From positions 1 to 8,844 of the forward strand of contig JAAFIJ010000092.1 of assembly GCA_013298675.1 (NCBI GenBank): a stretch of 8,844 bases of DNA, read 5' to 3'. The translations under genes and the position numbers were made by a program. Source of the DNA: Rhodobacterales bacterium (GTDB lineage Bacteria; Pseudomonadota; Alphaproteobacteria; Rhodobacterales; Rhodobacteraceae). Positions 1 to 6,270 of the stretch are shown piece by piece; the stretch's first letter is position 1; the number at the start of each line of letters is the position of its first letter. Below the pieces are notes generated by a model that had not been told where the DNA came from, searched no databases, and saw nothing but the letters and a program-made list of their open reading frames with translations.

Positions 1-1
1 T

Positions 2-922
2 GAACAGATGTTTGTGGCCGCAGAGTTGCACCCGGCGATGCTGCTTTATCTTGATCAGATCAATTCTGTCGGGCCCAATACCAATTAGGGCAAGCGGCGC
101 GGGCGGGGATTGAACGAGAATCTCGCGCGCGAAATGATTGAACTGCATTCTTTGGGGGCAGGTGCAGGCTATAGCCAGCAAGATGTGCGCCAATTGGCTG
201 AATTGCTGACCGGAATTACCTATTCGCCCATCGACGGATTGCATTACGATAAGAACCGGGCGGAGCCGGGACCCGAGCAGATTTTGGGGCGTGAGTATAC
301 GGGTGAGTCTATGGACACCATTCGTCTGGCTTTACGCGATTTGGCCCGGCGCCCCGAAACGCGGGCGCATATCTGTCGCAAGATTGCAGTGCATTTCATT
401 TCAGACACGCCAGAGCCGGATCTTTTGGCGCAGATGGAGGCTGCTTGGGGGGACGCTGGGGGTGATTTGCGTGCGGTTTATGCCGCCATGCTGTCGCATT
501 CAACAGCGTGGGATCCCGTTGCACATAAAGTGCGACAACCGTTTGAATTTCTTGTGGCGGCGCTGCGGGCGCTGGGTGTCGACGGGGCAGGCGTGGTGGC
601 CATGTCTGCGCGCGATTTTCAAAAGCTGATTTTGGATCAGATGTTGTTGATGGGCCAGCGCATGAAGCGGCCAATTGGACCTGACGGTTGGCCAGAAGAA
701 CAGGAAGCGTGGATCACCCCGCAAGGGCTTGCCAGTCGGATCACATGGGCGATGGAAGTGCCTGGGCGATTGGTCAATCCTTTGCCAGACCCGGGTGCTT
801 TGGCCATGCGGGTCTTGGGCGACCGCCTGACGGACGTCGTGCGCAAGGCGGCAACCCGGGCGGAAAGTCAACGTGAAGGCGTAGGGATGGTTCTGGCTTC
901 GGCCGAATTTAACAGACGATAA
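2..922 (+). pseudogene. DUF1800 family protein, 5'-partial, interrupted by an in-frame TAG
   Basis: This is the C-terminal part of a DUF1800 protein; the N-terminus lies outside the window. DUF1800 proteins are usually about 450-550 residues, exported, of unknown biochemical function, and commonly encoded next to DUF1501. Reading from base 2, the frame gives the family motif HPAMLLYLDQ (29-58) and SVGPN (65-79), then TAG at 86-88, then KRRGRGLNENLARE (92-133) with no change of frame. Both sides of the stop therefore belong to one ancestral gene. Further downstream the frame encodes YSQQDVRQLAELLTG and a normal C-terminal region ending at TAA 920-922. The longest open part after the stop could start only at TTG 110 (270 residues). 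That TTG is a leucine inside a conserved motif and has only a G-rich run immediately before it, so it is a poor start. The simplest reading is a nonsense mutation; sequence error or stop-codon readthrough cannot be excluded. Family identity is secure, but functional status is not. Confidence 0.85.
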
Positions 923-934
923 GGAGCAAACGCG

Positions 935-2134
935 ATGGACCGACGGAATTTTCTGCAAGGCGCGTTGGCACTTGGGTGTTCGGCCGCGGCACATCCGCTG
1001 ATGACGACTGTCACCTTGGCGGGCACCCAAGGCGGCAAACCGCTGGGTGAAAACCGTTTGATTGTCATGGTGTTGCGTGGGGCGATGGACGGACTTGACG
1101 TGGTCCAGCCGCGCGGTGAGGCGCTGTATGCCGGAATGCGGCCAACGCTGGCTCAGATCCCTGGCATTGATTTGAACGGCTTTTTCAGCCTTCATGCCGG
1201 TCTGTCTGGCTTGATGCCATTATGGCATGCGGGCGAATTGGCTTTTGTTCAGGCTACGGCAACTCCTTACCGCAACAAGCGCAGCCATTTTGAAGGACAG
1301 GATTTGCTAGAGGCGGGCACGGGCATGGATGTCTCGCTGGCGGCGATCAAAGACGGATGGCTGAACCGGATGCTACAGGTCGTGCCTGGGTTGGTGGCGG
1401 AAACCGCCTATGCCATCGGGCGCGATGCGGTGCCAATGTTGGAAGGCCCGGCCCCGGTACGCAACTGGGCGCCAGAAACGCGGATCAAGTTGTCTCCCCA
1501 AGCGCAACTTTTGCTGGAAGCGGCCTATGAGCAGGACCCGTTGTTTCACGCAGCCGCCATGGAAGCGATGGAAATTGCAGGCGATGCGGGTCTTGCCCTC
1601 GATGTGCAGGGCAAGGTCAAGGGCGGTCCGAAACTGAACGAAATCGGTCGGTTGACCAAATTTGCGGCAAGCCGCTTGCGCGAAGATACAAGAATTGCCG
1701 CGTTTTCCTTGTCGGGTTGGGACACGCACAAGGGTCAAGCGCGCGCCCTTCCGCGGGCATTGGTCAATTTGCAGGACGCGATCTTGCAATTGCGTGATGG
1801 GCTGGGGCCCGAAGTTTGGTCAAAAACGACCCTACTGGCGATGACGGAATTCGGCCGCACTGCACGCGAAAACGGCACGGGCGGGACCGATCATGGTACG
1901 GGCGGGATGATGATTGCTGCTGGTGGCGCGGTGAACGGCAGGCAAATCTTGGGGAAATGGCCAGGCCTTGCGGATGCCGACATGTTTGATCAACGCGATC
2001 TGATGCCGACCAGCGACGTGCGGGCTTGGGCAGCGTTGGCCATGCAGGATATGTTCGGGTTAGAGCGCGGCATGCTGGAAACCGTGGTCTTCCCCGGTCT
2101 GCAAATGTCGGGCGAAAAGGGCTTGATCCTTTAG
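935..2134 (+). CDS. DUF1501 family protein, Tat-exported
   Basis: The 399-residue product has a twin-arginine signal at its start (R3-R4-N-F-L followed by a hydrophobic stretch to about residue 30), so it is probably folded in the cytoplasm and exported by Tat. DUF1501 motifs appear in order: LRGAMDGLD (47-55), SHFEGQD (117-123), GWDTHKGQ (261-268), TEFGRT (304-309) and GTDHGTGG (317-324). The Asp/His-rich motifs resemble those of alkaline-phosphatase-like hydrolases, so metal-dependent hydrolysis is possible, but no substrate is established. The start is supported by AAGGAG at 921-926, eight bases before the ATG. That Shine-Dalgarno sequence overlaps the TAA of the preceding DUF1800 gene, suggesting translational coupling. 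The DUF1800-DUF1501 pair is a recurrent bacterial gene pair, so losing the partner could affect this protein's role. The reading frame itself is intact. A cysteine at residue 15 follows LALG, but this is not a good lipobox. Confidence 0.93.
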   Translation: MDRRNFLQGALALGCSAAAHPLMTTVTLAGTQGGKPLGENRLIVMVLRGAMDGLDVVQPRGEALYAGMRPTLAQIPGIDLNGFFSLHAGLSGLMPLWHAGELAFVQATATPYRNKRSHFEGQDLLEAGTGMDVSLAAIKDGWLNRMLQVVPGLVAETAYAIGRDAVPMLEGPAPVRNWAPETRIKLSPQAQLLLEAAYEQDPLFHAAAMEAMEIAGDAGLALDVQGKVKGGPKLNEIGRLTKFAASRLREDTRIAAFSLSGWDTHKGQARALPRALVNLQDAILQLRDGLGPEVWSKTTLLAMTEFGRTARENGTGGTDHGTGGMMIAAGGAVNGRQILGKWPGLADADMFDQRDLMPTSDVRAWAALAMQDMFGLERGMLETVVFPGLQMSGEKGLIL

Positions 2135-2307
2135 CGCGGGGGAGCTGGTTCTTGAACCAAAGCGCTTGAATTTAGGTCTAAGTGCCGCTCATTTTGCACC
2201 ACTGTGACGACGATCAAGCAAAGTGTCAGGACAACCGCCGTCAAGACAAGCGATCTGAGATCAAAGCTTTCAATATCGTCGTTCAAGAGGCGTCGAAGCC
2301 GGGACAT
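2131..2307 (-). CDS. Small single-pass membrane protein, function unknown
   Basis: This encodes 58 residues with a basic N-terminus (SRLRRLL), an acidic patch (DDIESFD), one hydrophobic helix at about 18-38 and a polar tail ending in PAPPR. By the positive-inside rule the N-terminus would be cytoplasmic and the tail periplasmic. I chose the ATG at 2307 rather than the upstream in-frame ATG at 2382 because AGGA lies six bases before it on the minus strand and because the extra 25 residues look non-coding. The stop TAA (2133-2131) shares bases with the TAG of the convergent DUF1501 gene, so the two genes meet tail to tail in TTAG. I do not recognise the family. The clear membrane topology and plausible ribosome binding site support a real gene, although a chance ORF remains possible at this size. 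Confidence 0.62.
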   Translation of the reverse strand: MSRLRRLLNDDIESFDLRSLVLTAVVLTLCLIVVTVVQNERHLDLNSSALVQEPAPPR

Positions 2308-2425
2308 CGGATTTCCTAAGACAGGTCTACGGTCATGAGTTTGGGCGCGAACTGTGACAGAAGTAGGGGCAAGCAAGGACATTCTCGCGACAAAAAATGA
2401 AACAAATCATGTCGTTTGTGGGTCC

Positions 2426-2455
2426 TTGCAAGCCCCTCAACCTGTGGTCCATACT
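2426..2455 (+). promoter_or_regulatory. Candidate promoter for the GNAT gene
   Basis: TTGCAA (2426-2431) and CATACT (2450-2455) are separated by 18 bases and resemble sigma-70 -35 and -10 elements. Transcription would start near 2462, just upstream of the GAGGAG at 2469-2474. The match is by eye only, and promoter-like pairs are common by chance. Confidence 0.35.
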
Positions 2456-2480
2456 GCGGCCCACAGACGAGGAGTGGATG

Positions 2481-3185
2481 ATGGCCGAGACAGGATTTGC
2501 TGTGCCGAATTGGGTTGCCCCAAGGCTGCCGGACGCATCCGCGCTGCAAGGGGAATGGGTGCGGCTGGAAAGACTTGACGCCGACGCCCACGCCGCTGGT
2601 CTTTTTGCCGCCTTTAGCGGGCACGAAGCCTTGTGGGATTACATGCCTTATGGGCCGTTTACCGCCTCTTCTGCTTACCATCGTTGGGTCAAAGACAATT
2701 GCTCGACACAAGACCCCTACTTTTACGCTCTGCGCAACCAAGAGTCTGGGCAAATTGGCGGCGTTGCAAGTTATCTTCGGATTACTCCCGGCGCGGGTTC
2801 GATCGAAGTTGGGCATATTTGCCTTTCGCCCGCGTTGCAGCAAAGCCGTGCCGCCACCGAGGCGATGTTTCTGATGATGGATTGGGCGTTCAAAGCGGGA
2901 TACCGGCGCTATGAATGGAAATGTGATGCGCTGAACCGACCATCACGGCGCGCGGCACAGCGCTATGGGTTCAGCTATGAAGGCGTGTTTCGTCAGATGT
3001 CTATCGTCAAAGGGCGCAACCGCGATACTGCTTGGTTTTCGGTAATTGATGCTGAATGGCCCGCATTGCGTGAGGCGTATTTGGCGTGGCTATCGCCTGC
3101 AAACTTTGACAATCAAGGACGCCAAAAAGAGCGCCTTTCTGATCTCACACAATTGGCACGCAGCGGGTTTGATCCAACCCTTTAA
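2481..3185 (+). CDS. GNAT family N-acetyltransferase (RimJ/RimL-like)
   Basis: The 234-residue product is a GNAT-fold acetyltransferase that would transfer acetyl from acetyl-CoA to an amine; the substrate is unknown. The pattern is that of the RimJ/RimL branch: an N-terminal LQGEWVRLERL (22-32), then YALRNQESGQIGGVASYLRI (82-101), the acetyl-CoA-binding strand and helix around EVGHICLSPALQQSRAATEA (109-128), and the C-terminal CDALNRPSRRAAQRYGFSYEG (148-168), in which N152 and the S-R-R-A-A helix are typical. The open frame extends back to 2397. I chose ATG 2481 because GAGGAG at 2469-2474 is six bases upstream, while for the adjacent ATG at 2478 the spacing would be only three. The gene stands alone, divergent from the small membrane protein and convergent with the response regulator, so context gives no substrate. 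Confidence 0.9.
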   Translation: MAETGFAVPNWVAPRLPDASALQGEWVRLERLDADAHAAGLFAAFSGHEALWDYMPYGPFTASSAYHRWVKDNCSTQDPYFYALRNQESGQIGGVASYLRITPGAGSIEVGHICLSPALQQSRAATEAMFLMMDWAFKAGYRRYEWKCDALNRPSRRAAQRYGFSYEGVFRQMSIVKGRNRDTAWFSVIDAEWPALREAYLAWLSPANFDNQGRQKERLSDLTQLARSGFDPTL

Positions 3186-3254
3186 CATAGAGTTTGCGCG
3201 ATATCGCTCAGGATGGTTCCTTGAGTTTTCTCACGCGTCGTTGGAAGGTTCTGA

Positions 3255-3273
3255 CGAACGTAAAGACCGTTCG
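3255..3273. other. Hairpin between the convergent GNAT and response-regulator genes
   Basis: CGAACG (3255-3260) and CGTTCG (3268-3273) form a perfect 6-bp stem with a 7-base loop in the 110-base gap between two convergent genes. Neither side has a T-run, so it is not a convincing intrinsic terminator. It is the only inverted repeat of note in that gap. Confidence 0.25.
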
Positions 3274-3295
3274 CGGTGCGATATTGCGAGGGAAA

Positions 3296-4003
3296 TCAGT
3301 GCTGTAGTTTTGTACGATCGTCTGTCTGAAGTCTGCGCAACAGTAGTTTTTGTAACGGGCCGATGGATCCGTCTGGGGACAAAGCCACGCGTGCGGCTGC
3401 TTGCAAAGGCGCATCGCCGGCATGTGTCGCGATCCCAAGGACAAACCCACCTATGTAGGTTTGCAAATGTGGTGTTTGCTTTTGTTGCAATGAAAACGCT
3501 GCGTGTTCCATATCCTCTCGCAGCGCAAGTTGATCCGCATCGTTGGCGTGATCCATCAAGCCAAGCGGCGTTAGATCGCCTGACAAAAGATGGACCAATG
3601 TCGCCAGACTTTTGATTGGTTTTTCCAAAAATCCATCCGCACCGGCGGTTATAGCACTGTCTCTGCCTTCGGGCTGCCCGGACGTTGCGAGAATAAGTCC
3701 TGGCCTGTTTCCATTCTGCGACAGTTGCCCGATCAAATCCTCGCCCCGGCCGTCGGGCAGGCCCAGATCTATGATCAACACGTCTGGAACATAAACGCGC
3801 AAATGCGCTTTTGCGGTGGCCAGGTTTTCGGCGCGGCGCAGGCGGGCGCCGTTGCGCTGACACAACAGGCGCAAGGCGTCACACGCAAATCGACTGTCTT
3901 CGACCACCAGCACAGTCACCCCTTGTAAAGGCAACTGCGATTGAGCGTGGGGTAAGTGAAACTCATTGATCGGGTTTTGAAAGGAGTTTTGCTGGTTGGG
4001 CAT
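3296..4003 (-). CDS. Orphan response regulator (receiver domain, no recognised output domain)
   Basis: This 235-residue protein has a CheY-like receiver domain at about residues 28-140. The acidic pair E35-D36 sits in VLVVEDSR, the phosphoacceptor is D79 in VLIIDLGLPDG, the switch Thr/Ser is at 107-108 in ILATSGQ, and K128 lies in the FLEKP motif. All catalytic positions of a phosphorylatable receiver are present. An unusual polar N-terminal extension of about 28 residues precedes it. The C-terminal part (about 141-235) looks alpha-helical and contains no helix-turn-helix, GGDEF, HisKA or other output I recognise, so it probably acts through protein contacts. No histidine kinase is encoded nearby. 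The ATG at 4003 is preceded only by a weak TTAGGT-type ribosome binding site. The gene is convergent with the GNAT gene and divergent from mce. Confidence 0.88.
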   Translation of the reverse strand: MPNQQNSFQNPINEFHLPHAQSQLPLQGVTVLVVEDSRFACDALRLLCQRNGARLRRAENLATAKAHLRVYVPDVLIIDLGLPDGRGEDLIGQLSQNGNRPGLILATSGQPEGRDSAITAGADGFLEKPIKSLATLVHLLSGDLTPLGLMDHANDADQLALREDMEHAAFSLQQKQTPHLQTYIGGFVLGIATHAGDAPLQAAARVALSPDGSIGPLQKLLLRRLQTDDRTKLQH

Positions 4004-4055
4004 GGCGCGGACCTAACGTTCAGGAACGATGCGCCTTTGAACCATGCCGGGACTA

Positions 4056-4061
4056 ATTATT
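4056..4061 (-). promoter_or_regulatory. Candidate -10 element for the response regulator
   Basis: On the minus strand the sequence AATAAT lies in an AT-rich patch (about 4052-4080) of the otherwise GC-rich gap between the response regulator and mce. It would place transcription start about 46 bases before the ATG at 4003. I see no good -35 partner, so this is tentative. Confidence 0.22.
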
Positions 4062-4086
4062 CCTTAATGATTTACCAAAAAGCAGG

Positions 4087-4110
4087 AGCCCAGCCAAATT
4101 TTGGTGGGCT
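4087..4110. repeat. Imperfect inverted repeat in the response regulator-mce divergent region
   Basis: AGCCCA-G-CCAA and TTGGTGGGCT pair over ten base pairs with one bulged G and a three-base loop (ATT). The element lies between two divergent genes, outside both coding regions, upstream of the candidate promoters for each. It could be an operator or a leader hairpin. On the minus strand a run of five T follows about seven bases later. The sequence shows the pairing but not its function. Confidence 0.4.
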
Positions 4111-4140
4111 GATTTCCGCTGCCTGCGACGCCGCGACCCC

Positions 4141-4169
4141 TTGCTGAACCGCTTCGAGGCACGCATAAC
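4141..4169 (+). promoter_or_regulatory. Candidate promoter for mce-DUF1467
   Basis: TTGCTG (4141-4146) and CATAAC (4164-4169) are exactly 17 bases apart, predicting a start near 4176 and a leader of about 21 bases that still contains the AGGAG ribosome binding site at 4186-4190. The spacing is ideal and the hexamer matches are moderate. Confidence 0.42.
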
Positions 4170-4196
4170 ACCGCAAAGCGTGTGCAGGAGCTTGGA

Positions 4197-4601
4197 ATGA
4201 TCGGTCGTCTCAATCATGTCGCCATTGCGGTCCCAGATCTTGAGGCGGCGTCATCGCAGTACCGTGAAACCTTGGGTGCCGTCGTCGGCCAGCCCAAGGA
4301 TGAGCCTGACCACGGGGTAACGGTGGTCTTTATCGAATTGCCAAATACCAAAATTGAGCTGCTTTATCCTTTGGGGGACAATTCACCTATCAAGGCATTC
4401 TTGGAAAAGAATCCAGCGGGCGGGATTCACCATATCTGCTATGAGGTGGAGGATATTCTTGCGGCGCGCGATCAATTGCGCGCCAGCGGCGCGCGGGTGT
4501 TGGGAAGTGGAGAGCCAAAGATCGGGGCACATGGAAAGCCGGTTTTGTTCCTGCACCCCAAAGACTTCAATGGCTGCTTAGTAGAATTGGAACAGATATG
4601 A
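4197..4601 (+). CDS. mce: Methylmalonyl-CoA epimerase
   Basis: This 134-residue enzyme of the glyoxalase/VOC fold interconverts (2R)- and (2S)-methylmalonyl-CoA. It links propionyl-CoA carboxylase to methylmalonyl-CoA mutase, so propionate, odd-chain fatty acid and branched amino acid carbon can enter the TCA cycle as succinyl-CoA. The two VOC modules are visible. LNHVAIAVPDLEAA opens the first, with metal ligand H7. GGIHHICYEVEDI (75-87) opens the second, with a ligand in H78/H79. GKPVLFLHPKDFNGCLVELEQ closes the protein, with E130 the expected last ligand, and E54 in TKIELL is at the remaining ligand region. An in-frame GTG at 4182 exists, but AGGAG at 4186-4190, six bases before the ATG at 4197, fixes the start there. 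The stop overlaps the next gene's ATG (ATGA), so the two are co-translated. Confidence 0.95.
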   Translation: MIGRLNHVAIAVPDLEAASSQYRETLGAVVGQPKDEPDHGVTVVFIELPNTKIELLYPLGDNSPIKAFLEKNPAGGIHHICYEVEDILAARDQLRASGARVLGSGEPKIGAHGKPVLFLHPKDFNGCLVELEQI

Positions 4602-4864
4602 GCATTACAGCCGCCTTAGTGTTGTTTTCGGTCACGTGGTTCATGGTGTTCTTTTGCGTTTTGCCTTGGCGCTTTCAAAGCCAAGCTGATGTTGGCCCCG
4701 TCACACCCGGAACGCCGCGCTCTGCGCCAAATGATGCGCAAGTAGGCTATAAAGCCAAAATCACAACCGCGATTTCCGCCGTCCTGTTCGTGCTGGAATA
4801 TCTGGTGATCGGGTCTGGCTGGATTACCCTGGAAAACATGGATTTTTTGGGCGTGATGAGCTGA
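4598..4864 (+). CDS. DUF1467 family membrane protein
   Basis: The 88-residue protein has two predicted transmembrane helices (about 5-23 and 55-73) joined by a soluble loop with the family signature VLPWRFQSQ, DVGPVTPGTPRSAP and YKAKITT. DUF1467 proteins are small alphaproteobacterial membrane proteins of unknown function and are often encoded directly after methylmalonyl-CoA epimerase, as here. The ATG overlaps the mce stop in ATGA, with GGAACAG a weak ribosome binding site upstream, so translational coupling is likely. The length is normal for the family. The gene ends 34 bases from the stop of the convergent EI24-like gene. That gap holds only a 5-bp hairpin (4866-4878) without a T-run. 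Confidence 0.9.
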   Translation: MSITAALVLFSVTWFMVFFCVLPWRFQSQADVGPVTPGTPRSAPNDAQVGYKAKITTAISAVLFVLEYLVIGSGWITLENMDFLGVMS

Positions 4865-4898
4865 TCCAAATCTTTTGGGGCGCAATGCGAGTCTAAGT

Positions 4899-5609
4899 TT
4901 ACCTTTGGGCTGCGATGGTCAGGCGGTGATAAAGATGGGTAAAGGTGGCAACCCCCAGAACCGGGATCACCAAGTTTACCAACGGAATGGATAGCGGTGC
5001 TGCCATCAGTGTGCCTGCCATCCAAACCTTGGCCCTGTTTTGTTTGTAAAGCGCCTTGGCACCAGGGATCCCCAGTCTGCGCGCCGCCACGAGGGTGAAA
5101 TATTCGCGGCCAAGTAAATACCCATTCAGGGCCCAAAAGATCAACGGAATCAATGGTCCGGCGACCGCGTACAAAAACAGTGCAAGGATGTTGACCCCAA
5201 TCAGAACGCCTAGAAAGTTCAATGTTCCGATTACCGTTGATCCAAAACTGGCCGAAGTGACAACGGGCAGGTTGGGATAGTATTTGTCCTCAACCGCTTG
5301 GGCGACGTCTTCGAGGAAAAGACCGGAGAACGCAGAGGCGACCGGGATCATCAGGAACACAGATAGCACCAGCATCAAGACAAACGATCCCCAACCCAAA
5401 AGCGTGTCGATGCCGCCAATGGGGCCAATCAAGGGAATTGTAATGCTGCCGGGGGCGAACATCTCTGCCACGAACAACAACGCCGCATATGCGCCCCACA
5501 ACAGTGCTATGGCCAAGATGACACCAAGGACCACAACCCGGCGAAAGCGTGGGTCAAAAAGTTGCCCCAAAGCGGCGGCAAAGCATGAAAAGATCACGCC
5601 AGCCCCCAT
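4899..5609 (-). CDS. EI24/CysZ-like integral membrane protein
   Basis: This 236-residue protein has four to five hydrophobic segments (about 25-48, 73-98, 128-160, which may be two, and 196-222). It also has the EI24/CysZ family signature LNGYLLGREYFTLVAARRLG (161-180), preceded by an FLEDVAQAVEDKYYP loop after helix 2. CysZ of this superfamily imports sulfate in enterobacteria, but no cysteine-synthesis genes are near, so transport of sulfate is not claimed. It lies directly downstream of the nitroreductase on the same strand and overlaps it. The ATG at 5609 gives a 16-base overlap with no visible Shine-Dalgarno. A GTG at 5597, four residues into this frame, would give the classic 4-base GTGA overlap with a G-rich stretch (GGGGG) five bases upstream, and may be the true start. 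Gene identity is firm; the start is uncertain. Confidence 0.88.
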   Translation of the reverse strand: MGAGVIFSCFAAALGQLFDPRFRRVVVLGVILAIALLWGAYAALLFVAEMFAPGSITIPLIGPIGGIDTLLGWGSFVLMLVLSVFLMIPVASAFSGLFLEDVAQAVEDKYYPNLPVVTSASFGSTVIGTLNFLGVLIGVNILALFLYAVAGPLIPLIFWALNGYLLGREYFTLVAARRLGIPGAKALYKQNRAKVWMAGTLMAAPLSIPLVNLVIPVLGVATFTHLYHRLTIAAQR

Positions 5610-6172
5610 TGCACGACACGTGCAAGATCGGGGCGTGGGCGGTCGGCGCCTTCGTTGGCTGGGGTTCCCAGATGCACGATGCCGGCGACGGTTTCGCCTG
5701 GTGCACAGCCAAACGCACTGGCGATGAAGTCGTGATCATGCGAAGGCCAACCGGACAGCCAATTCGCCCCCCAGCCCGCTGCTTGCGCCGCATTGAGCAA
5801 GCCAAAACACAATGCACCTGCCGACAAAGTTTGCTCGATCAGCGGGACTTTGTCCGACGGTTTTGGCGATGCGATCACCACCACCGCCAATTGGCCCATA
5901 TCAAACTGTCCTCGCGCCTTGGCGGTCTTTTCGCTGTCAGCCCCAATCGCCGTGGCGTGATCTGCGGCCAGCGTCGCAAGGCGCGCCATGTCGGGTTTTT
6001 CCAACACAATCAACCGCCAAGGCTCCAACTTACCATGATCAGGCACACGCAATGCGACCTCTAGGATTGGCTTTAGCGCCTCGCGGCTGGGCACTGGGCC
6101 TACGAACTGTTTGGCAGGATGGGACCGGCGCGCGGCCAAAAAGGCAAAAGCTTGGGGATTTGGGCTCGGCAT
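5594..6172 (-). CDS. Nitroreductase family protein (YdjA-like)
   Basis: This encodes 192 residues of a small FMN-dependent oxidoreductase that would use NAD(P)H; its natural substrate is unknown. Family features are R15-R16-S17 near the N-terminus, which contacts the FMN phosphate, PDHGKLEPWR (44-53), LIEQTLSAGALCFGLLNAAQAAGWGANWLSG around 111-141, and the C-terminal GTPANEGADRPRPDL (169-183). The frame is open back to an ATG at 6202. I chose ATG 6172 because AGGAG lies six bases upstream on the minus strand, homologues begin with a similar MPxPNP sequence, and the 6202 ATG has no ribosome binding site. The gene is first in a two-gene unit with the EI24-like protein and is divergent from the DUF167 gene across 98 bases. 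Confidence 0.93.
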   Translation of the reverse strand: MPSPNPQAFAFLAARRSHPAKQFVGPVPSREALKPILEVALRVPDHGKLEPWRLIVLEKPDMARLATLAADHATAIGADSEKTAKARGQFDMGQLAVVVIASPKPSDKVPLIEQTLSAGALCFGLLNAAQAAGWGANWLSGWPSHDHDFIASAFGCAPGETVAGIVHLGTPANEGADRPRPDLARVVQWGLA

Positions 6173-6190
6173 GGGTGTCTCCTGTCCGGT

Positions 6191-6225
6191 GTCTTGGGCC
6201 ATGGGTGGCGGGGAATGGCCAAGAC
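6191..6225. repeat. Inverted repeat, candidate operator between nitroreductase and DUF167
   Basis: GTCTTGGGCCAT (6191-6202) and ATGGCCAAGAC (6215-6225) are reverse complements apart from one extra G in the left arm, separated by 12 bases. They lie in the 98-base divergent intergenic region, 18 bases upstream of the nitroreductase start and just before the DUF167 -35 element. Two 11-base arms are unlikely by chance in so short a region. It could be a repressor site or an mRNA hairpin in the nitroreductase leader. Confidence 0.45.
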
Positions 6226-6235
6226 GTCAAGCAGG

Positions 6236-6264
6236 TTGCATTCAATGTGGTGTGATCCCATAAT
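6236..6264 (+). promoter_or_regulatory. Promoter for DUF167 giving a probable leaderless mRNA
   Basis: TTGCAT (6236-6241) and CATAAT (6259-6264) are 17 bases apart, with good matches to the sigma-70 consensus. The normal start position, seven bases after the -10, is base 6271, the A of the gene's ATG. The gene has no correctly spaced Shine-Dalgarno sequence, which fits leaderless translation. Confidence 0.5.
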
Positions 6265-6270
6265 TTTAGG

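Noticed and set aside
51..63. TTGAT-CAG-ATCAA, resembling an FNR box
   Set aside because: The spacer is three bases rather than four, and it lies inside DUF1800 coding sequence with no promoter role.
500..1195. Long minus-strand open frame opposite the DUF1800/DUF1501 junction
   Set aside because: It spans the end of one recognised gene and the start of another, its translation is low-complexity and Arg/His/Gln-rich with no family resemblance, and it is typical of antisense openness in GC-rich DNA.
2397..2480. Upstream in-frame start for the GNAT protein
   Set aside because: The extra 28 residues have no domain match, and a strong GAGGAG sits at the correct distance from ATG 2481.
3046..3615. 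Plus-strand open frame across the GNAT end and the response regulator
   Set aside because: It overlaps two genes with clear domain motifs, and its translation shows no coding character.
3956..4147. Short plus-strand open frame in the response regulator-mce gap
   Set aside because: It overlaps the response-regulator start and has no recognisable protein features. The codons look random and the region better fits regulatory sequence.
4182..4196. GTG start for mce
   Set aside because: The ribosome binding site AGGAG lies after this GTG and is correctly spaced for ATG 4197.
4866..4878. CCAAA-TCT-TTTGG hairpin between DUF1467 and the EI24-like gene as a terminator
   Set aside because: A five-base-pair AT-rich stem without a following T-run is too weak to call.
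6173..6202. ATG 6202 as the nitroreductase start
   Set aside because: It has no ribosome binding site, while ATG 6172 has AGGAG six bases upstream, and the added residues are polar and not family-like.
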